Shown in pieces: positions 49,638 to 57,180 of a stretch of 57,180 bases of DNA. Each line of letters starts with the position of its first letter. Positions within the stretch are counted from its first letter, which is position 1. A program made the position numbers and the translations under genes. This DNA is from Pseudomonadota bacterium (GTDB taxonomy: Bacteria; Pseudomonadota; Alphaproteobacteria; Caulobacterales; Caulobacteraceae). The notes beneath the pieces were generated by a model. The model made no database searches, was not told the DNA's origin, and was given only the letters and a program-made list of their open reading frames with translations. Location of the stretch: positions 1 through 57,180 of the forward strand of contig JAFECT010000017.1 of the NCBI GenBank assembly GCA_018241995.1, read 5' to 3'.

Positions 49638-49736
49638 GGCGCTGCTCCGATTTGCCGGAGAGCCTGAGCGCCGTGGCGGGGCGGGGCCATGATCTCGATC
49701 AATCGGTTGGGGGAGGAGCGCCGACCCCTGTGATTG

Positions 49737-49904
49737 TCGTCATCCTTGGCGGTGCGCGGCGGCGAGCCGCGCGCTGTCGAGGACCCACCAGGCGCTGCGC
49801 TCAAAGCGGCGCGGGCTGGAGCGGGCGGCGCCCTGCTTCGATCTCGCGCCTAGTGGGTCCTCGAAGCCCAGGGCGCTTCGCGACCTGACCTTCAAGGATG
49901 ACGG
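49737..49904. repeat. Intergenic repeat, family D copy 3
   Basis: GTCGTCATCCTTGGCGGTGC at the left and CCTTCAAGGATGACGG at the right; inner GAGGACCCACCAGGCGC pairs with TAGTGGGTCCTCGAAGCC. Most of the 390-bp gap; the remainder (49905-50024) holds no recognisable feature beyond a likely promoter for the next gene. Confidence 0.8.
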
Positions 49905-50024
49905 ACGAAGTGTGGTGGCCACTACCCATCTGGCCCCGAAAAACTTCCGTTCAAGAATTGGCGGCGCGAAATTTGTGCGCAGTATGCGCAGCCCTTCCTT
50001 CGCATCGAAAAGGGCCGCCCTCGC

Positions 50025-50432
50025 ATGACCCAACGCTTCACCCGCGCCTATTTCCACGGCGCCAAGGCCCAGCTGAACCCCGGCGACCTGCTCACGCCCG
50101 GCTACGCCTCCAACTTCGGCAAGGGCAAGGCGGCCGCCTGGGTCTATCTGACCGGCACGCTGGACGCCGCCGTCTGGGGCGCCGAGCTCGCCAAGGGGGA
50201 GGGGCCGGGCCGCATCTATGTGGTGGAGCCGACCGACCCCATCGAGGACGACCCGAACCTCACCGACCAGAAATTCCCCGGCAACCCGACCCTGTCCTAC
50301 CGCACGCGCGACCCCTTGCGCGTCGTGGGCGAGGTCACGGGCTGGACCGGCCACACGCCCGAGCTGCTGCAGGCCATGCGCGACGGCGTGGCGCGCGCGG
50401 AGGCGGAAGGGAAGGAGGCGATCGAGGACTGA
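50025..50432 (+). CDS. arr: Rifampin ADP-ribosyltransferase (Arr)
   Basis: 135 residues, the size of Arr. YFHGAKAQLNPGDLLTPGY, SNFGKGKAAAWVYLTGTLDAAVWGAELA, GRIYVVEPTDPIEDDPNLTDQK and FPGNPTLSYRTRDPLRVVGE are the family blocks. Arr enzymes transfer ADP-ribose from NAD to rifamycins and inactivate them. Chromosomal arr genes occur in many environmental bacteria, so this need not be mobile. Cytosolic; the ASCH gene follows about 100 nt later. Confidence 0.94.
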   Translation: MTQRFTRAYFHGAKAQLNPGDLLTPGYASNFGKGKAAAWVYLTGTLDAAVWGAELAKGEGPGRIYVVEPTDPIEDDPNLTDQKFPGNPTLSYRTRDPLRVVGEVTGWTGHTPELLQAMRDGVARAEAEGKEAIED

Positions 50433-50531
50433 GGCGCCGTACAACGCCCGCCCCGGGCGCGCTTTGCGTTCGCGCTTGCCCGCCCCTTGCGCCATCCTCC
50501 TCCCGCCGCGCTTTGAGAGGAGCCCCGCCCG

Positions 50532-50807
50532 ATGATGTTCGCCAAGCCCCTGCGCGAGCCCGTCATGCGCGGCGAGATCACCTGCAGCGTGCGCATCTGG
50601 CAGAGGCCCCACGTGAAGGTCGGCGGGCGCTATCCCCTGGGCCCCGGCCACATCGAGGTGACCGCGATCCGAGAGATCGGCTGGGAAGGCATCACCCCCG
50701 ACCTGGCCCGGCGCTCAGGCTTCCAGGGCGTGGTCGACCTGCTCAAGACCGCCAAGCACGGGCCGGGGGAGCGGGTGTTCCTGGTGGAGTTTGAGTGGCG
50801 GGGGTGA
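50532..50807 (+). CDS. ASCH-domain protein (PUA-like RNA-binding fold)
   Basis: 91 residues: MFAKPLREPVMRGEITCSVRIW ... GRYPLGPGHIEVTAIREIGWEGI ... LARRSGFQGVVDLLKTAKHG ... RVFLVEFEW. This is the ASCH beta-barrel, often implicated in RNA binding or nucleoside amide hydrolysis. GAGAGGAGCCCC precedes two consecutive ATGs. No partner is recognised; the next gene is the nuclease-STAND protein. Confidence 0.82.
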   Translation: MMFAKPLREPVMRGEITCSVRIWQRPHVKVGGRYPLGPGHIEVTAIREIGWEGITPDLARRSGFQGVVDLLKTAKHGPGERVFLVEFEWRG

Positions 50808-50917
50808 GGGGGAGGGCGACCAGAGACTTCAGGCCTGGGTGCGGCGAATGGTTTGGCGAACTTGCCCCCAGGCTGGGTGGGTGAGGCCACATCAACTGGA
50901 TTTCTCGCCACCTGGAG

Positions 50918-50944
50918 TTGACCCGATGCTATGGAGATTAGACG
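50918..50944 (+). promoter_or_regulatory. Candidate promoter of the nuclease-STAND gene
   Basis: TTGACC, 15-bp spacer, TAGACG, about 30 nt before the preferred ATG. This favours the start at 50974 over in-frame starts further up. Confidence 0.4.
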
Positions 50945-50973
50945 ATCCTGGGCCGCACCGTGGATTCTATGAG

Positions 50974-53900
50974 ATGACAATCTTCGAGGTAACTCCAGAG
51001 GAGATTTCGGAGCTAAACGACGCCGACTTACGAGAACTCGTTGGACGTTTGGCCGAACAAGAAGTGACCCTTCAAGGACTCTCCAGCGCGTCGGTGACGT
51101 ATGGAGGTCGCCAGGAGGCGAAAGACGGCGGGATTGATGTCCGGATTGATCTAGAGAGCCCGATTTCCGGGTATGTGCCCACTGCCAAGACAGGCTTCCA
51201 GGTAAAAGCGCAAGAGTACGGCGATGCCGACATCCAAAAGGAGATGCGTCCCAAAGGCGTGCTTCGACCTGCCATTGTAGAGCTGGGGGCGGCGGGCGGT
51301 TCTTATATTATTGTTAGCTCAAAATCAGCGGTCTCAGACTTAGCGCTCCGCGCTCGCCGGAATGCGATGGCAGCGGCAATCGCCGACCAGCCGACTGCCG
51401 CAAGCCTGTATCTAGATTTCTATGACAGACGCAGACTCGCTACCTGGGTGAACCATCATCCTGGCCTTGTCACATGGGTGAAGAGCCATCTGGACAAACC
51501 CCTCGCCGGCTGGAAACCATTTGGTGATTGGTCTAGTTCACCGGGGAACGACAGCGAAGAATATATTCTCGGTGATGAATTTCGTATTGTAGGTCAAAGT
51601 ATATCCGGTCCTGGCTTAAGTACCGTAGACGGCATTAATTCAATCAGAGATACGCTTGCCATTCCGCGCGGTGCGGTGCGTCTGACTGGTCTGTCGGGCG
51701 TCGGGAAGACGCGTTTTGTGCAGGCCTTATTCGACGCCCGGGTCGGTTCGAATGCATTGAGCCCTGATTTGGCTGTGTATACGGACGTCGCAGATCACCC
51801 AAACCCCTCACCGCTGGAACTGGCTGTTCGGCTCATAAATCTTGGCCAGAGATGTGTGCTTGTCGTAGATAATTGCGGCGCAGAACTGCACAGAAAACTA
51901 GTAGCGCTAATACAACATGTCAATGGGAAATTAAGTTTTATAAGCATTGAATACGATATACAGGAAGATGAGCCGGAGGGAACGGAAGTATTTCGTCTCG
52001 AATCTGCATCGACTGAGGTTATTCAGAGGATCTTGAAAAGGCGCAACTCCCATCTCACCGCTCCCGAAGTGCAAGCTATAGCATCGTTTTCGGAGGGCAA
52101 CTTCCGTGTCGCGCTTGCACTTGCTCAAACCTCCAAGCGCGGCAGTTCGGTCGCCAACCTTAAGGATGGCGACCTATTCAAGCGGCTATTTGAGCAAAAA
52201 CATGAAGAAAACCCCGCGCTTCTAAGAGCTGCGCGCGCGTCCGCGCTAGTTTACTCATTCGATGGCGAAACTCTAGCGGGTCCAGACGCTGAGTTACCGC
52301 TGCTTGCAGAGCTGGCGGGCCAAACGCCGGAGCATTTTTATGCGCACATTGCCGAGCTGCGGCGGCGTCAGCTTATTCAGTGCCGATCACGGTGGCGGGC
52401 CCTTCTTCCGCATGCCCTTGCTCATCGTCTGGCAAAGGAAGCACTTGAAGAAATCCCAGCGTCAAACCTATTGGACGCCCTCACGTCATCACGGACTCCT
52501 GCACGTCTCACGCGATCCTTCTCAAGAAGGCTTGGTTACCTGCACGATTCCACTGGGGCCCAAATAGTTGTCCAAAATTGGCTAAGCGAGGGGGGATGGC
52601 TAGCTGCATTGCCGGACCTAAATCCCCTTGGCTTGTCCATTTTTGAAAATGTGTCGCCTGTAGACCCACCAGCTGCGTTGCAAGCGATCCGTCGATGTGC
52701 GCCGCAGCTACAAAAAGACGGAGACGCTACTTTACGCAGAAAGCTGGTGCATATCCTCCGTGCGATTTCCTACGATCCCGAGCTGTTTTCCGAGGCCGCA
52801 TTAGTGTTGTCGAGCTTCGCGGGTGATCAGGAAGAATCGAATAATCTCGGCGACGCTGTGAATGTGTTTAAATCGTTGTTCTATTTATACCTTTCTGGAA
52901 CGATGGCTCCGGCCGCGCAGCGCGCGGAACTGCTAAAGCAACTCGCAGTCAATGGATCGCCGAGGCAAAAAGCGTTCGTACTTCATGGTTTGTCCGCCAT
53001 GCTCAAGACAAGTCATTTCTCGTCCAGCTATGGCTTCGAATTCGGGGCGAGACGGAGAGGTTATGGCTTACAGCCAACGACCGGTGCCGATGTCTTCAAT
53101 TGGTACCGCACGGTCCTGAATCTGTGCGGCTACTTGGACGCGGATTCGGAATTGGGACCAAAGGTTCGCCATATGGTGGCGCGAGAATTTGCCCCGCTCA
53201 TCCGAACTCTTGGACTTTTTGAGGAACTGGCTTCGCTCGCAAAGAGATTCGCAAAAAATGGAGGTTGGCCCGAAGGCTGGGTAGCCGTGCGAAGGGCATC
53301 TGCTGAGGCTAAGCGAAACAAAAACAGAAAGCTCGTGAAAGAGCTGGCTGACATCTTGGCGCTCCTGTCGCCATCGTCGATTCAAGACAGAATAGCGGTT
53401 TACCTTGGCGCACCGGATTGGTCGACGCTGGATTTAGCGGACGTCGATTACAGCGATGCCAATAAATTCGAAAAGGCACGCCTTGCCGCCGAAAAGGCGT
53501 GCGCGGATATTGGGAAAGACTTAGCCAGCAATCTCGACGAACTCGTGTCTGCCCTTCCCGCGTTATTTAAAGCTGAGTCTCTCAGAATTTGGAATGTTGG
53601 TATCGCGGTAGGGGAGAGTATAGGCGGTAAAAGTAAGGGTTGGAATATTATTGCGCGTGAATTCATTGAGCGTTCTGCGGAGAACGGTGCCTTCTTGGCC
53701 GCATATTTAAAGGGCGTGAGACAGGTGGATGCCGACGCGGCGGAAGATATTCTCGATTCAGTTCTTAGTAACGAGGCGCTCCACCCTCAGTTCGTACGGT
53801 TGCAAGCTGCGGCAGGCTTTGGGGGGAGAGCCTATGAGCGATTGGAGCTCGCCCTGGCGCGCGATACGGTTCCCGTGCGAACCTTTCGATATCTCAGTTA

Positions 53901-54801
53901 CTCTCAACAGAGTATTTCAGCTGCGGAGAACCGACGAATTCTTGCGGCCGTTGCGAAGAAGGATGGGGGTTGGTCGGTAGCAATGGATGTCCTAGCAGAT
54001 CGACTACACGCAGTCAGTGCGGGGCGGCTAGAAATAACGGACGAAGATGTCGACCTTGGCCGTTCTCTACTCGAGGCGCCACAGTTGGGTGTGGTATCGA
54101 ACCATGAGGCCTACGAGATCGCGATGGTCGCCAGGGCCTGTTTGACGCCAGCTGATGCGGTTATCGCCGAGCATATATGTTTGGAGATCATAAATACACT
54201 GCAGTCACATAGGGTGAATGTGTGGGACTATGGGCATCTTCTGGATGTAATTGCTGAGAGATTTCCACGTACGCTTCTTGATACATTTGCGGGTGATGGA
54301 CCCGAAGCGCCTTATGATCGTCGACACCTCCTCGATGACTTGAGAATGTTCCATGCTGACCCGCTTGAAAAAGTGCCACCGACAGTCTTGTTCGAGTGGG
54401 CGAACGAAGATCCAGGCCAGCGTTTCGCTGCCTTGGCTCAAGTAATCCGGCTGTGGCGCAAGACTGGGGCGACACAAGAGGGACCCAGCGCCATAGACGA
54501 TGACGCATCTGCCGCGCTCGAATGGACACCGAACGCTTGGCGAATAATTCGATCGGCACCCGAGCCTGAGCCAGTGCTGCGGGCCGTCCAGGAAAGGCTT
54601 GAGCCTAGAAGCTGGAGTGGCTCCAGGGCGGATCTCGTGATGGCGCGAAGAACTCTCGTTGAGCAGCTTGTTGACGACGAGAAGCCGGAAATTGCGCTGT
54701 GGGCTAGGTCGGCTGTCGCGTTCCTTGATGAGCAAATTGCACACGATAGGGAGTGGGAGGCGAGGCACAGAAGCGATCGCGACGAACGCTTCGAGTACTG
54801 A
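50974..54801 (+). CDS. Nuclease-STAND NTPase protein, candidate antiviral sensor-effector
   Basis: 1275 residues, single gene. N-terminus (1-150): VTYGGRQEAKDGGIDVRIDL ... GFQVKAQ gives Asp55 and Gln76-x-Lys78, a PD-(D/E)xK-like (D...QxK) nuclease pattern seen in Mrr-type domains. Middle: Walker A GLSGVGKT (239-246), Walker B CVLVVDNCG (Asp299), then a winged-helix-like part, as in STAND/NACHT-type signalling ATPases. C-terminus (about 560-1275): many helices of HEAT/TPR style without strict repeats. This order matches Avs-like defence proteins, where the C-terminus senses a phage protein and the nuclease kills. It is much less GC-rich than its neighbours, with codons such as ATA, TTA and AGA, indicating transfer. 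Specific family unproven. Confidence 0.72.
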   Translation: MTIFEVTPEEISELNDADLRELVGRLAEQEVTLQGLSSASVTYGGRQEAKDGGIDVRIDLESPISGYVPTAKTGFQVKAQEYGDADIQKEMRPKGVLRPAIVELGAAGGSYIIVSSKSAVSDLALRARRNAMAAAIADQPTAASLYLDFYDRRRLATWVNHHPGLVTWVKSHLDKPLAGWKPFGDWSSSPGNDSEEYILGDEFRIVGQSISGPGLSTVDGINSIRDTLAIPRGAVRLTGLSGVGKTRFVQALFDARVGSNALSPDLAVYTDVADHPNPSPLELAVRLINLGQRCVLVVDNCGAELHRKLVALIQHVNGKLSFISIEYDIQEDEPEGTEVFRLESASTEVIQRILKRRNSHLTAPEVQAIASFSEGNFRVALALAQTSKRGSSVANLKDGDLFKRLFEQKHEENPALLRAARASALVYSFDGETLAGPDAELPLLAELAGQTPEHFYAHIAELRRRQLIQCRSRWRALLPHALAHRLAKEALEEIPASNLLDALTSSRTPARLTRSFSRRLGYLHDSTGAQIVVQNWLSEGGWLAALPDLNPLGLSIFENVSPVDPPAALQAIRRCAPQLQKDGDATLRRKLVHILRAISYDPELFSEAALVLSSFAGDQEESNNLGDAVNVFKSLFYLYLSGTMAPAAQRAELLKQLAVNGSPRQKAFVLHGLSAMLKTSHFSSSYGFEFGARRRGYGLQPTTGADVFNWYRTVLNLCGYLDADSELGPKVRHMVAREFAPLIRTLGLFEELASLAKRFAKNGGWPEGWVAVRRASAEAKRNKNRKLVKELADILALLSPSSIQDRIAVYLGAPDWSTLDLADVDYSDANKFEKARLAAEKACADIGKDLASNLDELVSALPALFKAESLRIWNVGIAVGESIGGKSKGWNIIAREFIERSAENGAFLAAYLKGVRQVDADAAEDILDSVLSNEALHPQFVRLQAAAGFGGRAYERLELALARDTVPVRTFRYLSYSQQSISAAENRRILAAVAKKDGGWSVAMDVLADRLHAVSAGRLEITDEDVDLGRSLLEAPQLGVVSNHEAYEIAMVARACLTPADAVIAEHICLEIINTLQSHRVNVWDYGHLLDVIAERFPRTLLDTFAGDGPEAPYDRRHLLDDLRMFHADPLEKVPPTVLFEWANEDPGQRFAALAQVIRLWRKTGATQEGPSAIDDDASAALEWTPNAWRIIRSAPEPEPVLRAVQERLEPRSWSGSRADLVMARRTLVEQLVDDEKPEIALWARSAVAFLDEQIAHDREWEARHRSDRDERFEY

Positions 54802-54834
54802 GGTAGGCTGCCGCCCGACCTCCTGACCAACAAC

Positions 54835-54866
54835 AAAAAGGGCGGAGCCTCGCAGCTCCGCCCTTT
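54835..54866 (-). terminator. Terminator of groESL
   Basis: AAAGGGCGGAGC and GCTCCGCCCTTT form a 12-bp stem around CTCGCA. The A-run on its left (54835-54839) is the U-tract when read leftward from groEL; it also follows the STAND gene and may work in both directions. Confidence 0.85.
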
Positions 54867-54903
54867 CCGCATTGCAGTCTCAGCTAGCTGAGCGCTTCGG
54901 ACC

Positions 54904-56625
<1,722 letters not shown>

Positions 56626-56638
56626 TCAGGCCTGCGCC

Positions 56639-56926
56639 TTAGGCGACCACGCCCAGGATGTCGGATTCCTTCATGATCAGGAGGTCTTCGCCTTCGAGGC
56701 GGACTTCCGAACCCGACCACTTGCCGAACAGGATGCGGTCGCCGACCTTCACATCCATCTCGATGCGCTTGCCGGCCTCGTCGCGGGCGCCGGCGCCCAC
56801 GGCGATCACTTCGCCTTCCTGCGGCTTTTCCTTGGCGGTGTCGGGGATGATGATCCCGCCCTTGGTCTTGGCTTCCTCTTCCACGCGCTTAACCAGCACG
56901 CGGTCTCCGAGCGGACGAAACGCCAT
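56639..56926 (-). CDS. groES: Co-chaperonin GroES
   Basis: 95 residues: [34 protein letters not shown] (mobile loop binding GroEL), and [16 protein letters not shown]. Caps the GroEL chamber. First gene of the operon, with CIRCE and promoter upstream. Confidence 0.99.
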   Translation of the reverse strand: MAFRPLGDRVLVKRVEEEAKTKGGIIIPDTAKEKPQEGEVIAVGAGARDEAGKRIEMDVKVGDRILFGKWSGSEVRLEGEDLLIMKESDILGVVA

Positions 56927-56984
56927 GGGTCTTTAGTCTCCGTCGTTCTTGAACAGTTGGGGCCCCCGAGGTCGAGCGCGGCCG

Positions 56985-57011
56985 TTAGCAGCCGCGTCCC
57001 CCGAGTGCTAA
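56985..57011 (-). promoter_or_regulatory. CIRCE element (HrcA operator)
   Basis: TTAGCAGCC, 9 bp, GAGTGCTAA; consensus TTAGCACTC-N9-GAGTGCTAA. One arm is perfect, the other differs at two positions. Located between the promoter and groES, where HrcA represses heat-shock genes. Confidence 0.9.
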
Positions 57012-57021
57012 CGCGCAGCGG

Positions 57022-57049
57022 AGGTATGGTCGGGGAAGGGGGGAGTCAA
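57022..57049 (-). promoter_or_regulatory. groESL promoter
   Basis: Minus strand TTGACT, 16-bp spacer, ATACCT, placing +1 just before the CIRCE dyad. The overlapping CTTGAC...CCCCGACCAT could also be read as a sigma-32-type promoter. Confidence 0.6.
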
Positions 57050-57062
57050 GGGCTCTGCGCAC

Positions 57063-57116
57063 GATCCTTCTCCCCTTGTGGGAGAAGGTGGCGCGCAGCG
57101 CCGGATGAGGGGGTCG
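57063..57116. repeat. Short intergenic inverted repeat at the right edge
   Basis: CCTTCTCCCCTTGTGGGAGAAGG forms a hairpin, followed by GGCGCGCAGCGCCGGATGAG, the usual half of a dispersed repeat related in style to family C. The rest of the window end shows no gene. Confidence 0.6.
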
Positions 57117-57180
57117 GCGCTGGGGCTGGCCGTCGCCCCTGCCTCCTCCTTCGCGAAGCGGGGGAGCAACCGTGTTTCAG

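Noticed and set aside
50791..50973. Longer N-terminus of the nuclease-STAND protein
   Set aside because: It overlaps the ASCH gene, lacks a ribosome binding site, and a promoter-like sequence lies inside it.

Overview
The window is high-GC (roughly two-thirds or more G+C in the core genes), densely packed DNA from an alphaproteobacterium. Gene content (paired periplasmic EF-hand proteins, GroESL under a CIRCE-type operator, YtcJ-type and D-aminoacylase-type amidohydrolases, promoters of the GCTA type, apparent leaderless mRNAs and many short intergenic palindromic repeats) points to the Caulobacterales, probably Phenylobacterium or Caulobacter. This assignment is inference from style and gene families, not from a marker-gene comparison. 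I saw no rRNA, tRNA or CRISPR array. The only clear transposase is the tail of an IS110-type transposase at the left edge.

Layout. 0-10.4 kb: a DDAH-type hydrolase, two small exported or membrane proteins, an RND efflux pump with its lipoprotein adaptor, a phospholipase C-type phosphoesterase and an epoxide hydrolase. 10.6-16 kb: an ArsR / SRPBCC / membrane-protein operon, then a beta-oxidation operon (thiolase, VOC protein, fused hydratase/dehydrogenase) read leftward from a promoter region with a tandem operator-like repeat. 16.1-23.6 kb: an HNH protein, two exported amidohydrolases, a hemerythrin protein and exported hypotheticals. 23.7-28.9 kb: a small secreted protein, a six-gene tandem array of related four-helix membrane proteins with an N-terminal relic of a seventh copy in front, a 31-codon gene with its own promoter and terminator, and rtcB. 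28.9-35.2 kb: a lower-GC defence island holding a McrBC-type system and, convergent to it, a type II restriction-modification operon (ribbon-helix-helix regulator, C5 methyltransferase, GIY-YIG protein), plus a conserved protein of unknown role. 35.2-50.8 kb: EF-hand pair, CLC channel with CBS domains, SDR, a VbhA-like antitoxin with a Fic protein, DUF2975/YozG pair, LysR with divergent cupin and MFS genes, an S41 peptidase, Arr and ASCH. 50.9-54.8 kb: one 1275-residue protein of lower GC that joins a restriction-nuclease-like N-terminus to a STAND-type NTPase and a long helical C-terminus, a candidate stand-alone antiviral sensor. 54.8-57.1 kb: groESL with terminator, promoter and CIRCE.

The intergenic gaps are filled with several families of inverted repeats. 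Some are nested inside one another: the same outer arms enclose different cores at 6.6 and 11.9 kb. The two most novel-looking objects are the tandem membrane-protein array (24.2-27.2 kb), whose conserved last codons also form the ribosome binding site of the next copy, and the nuclease-STAND gene. The restriction-modification operon adds a clean regulatory signal: three copies of TGGCGCC spaced exactly 11 bp at the start of the ribbon-helix-helix gene.
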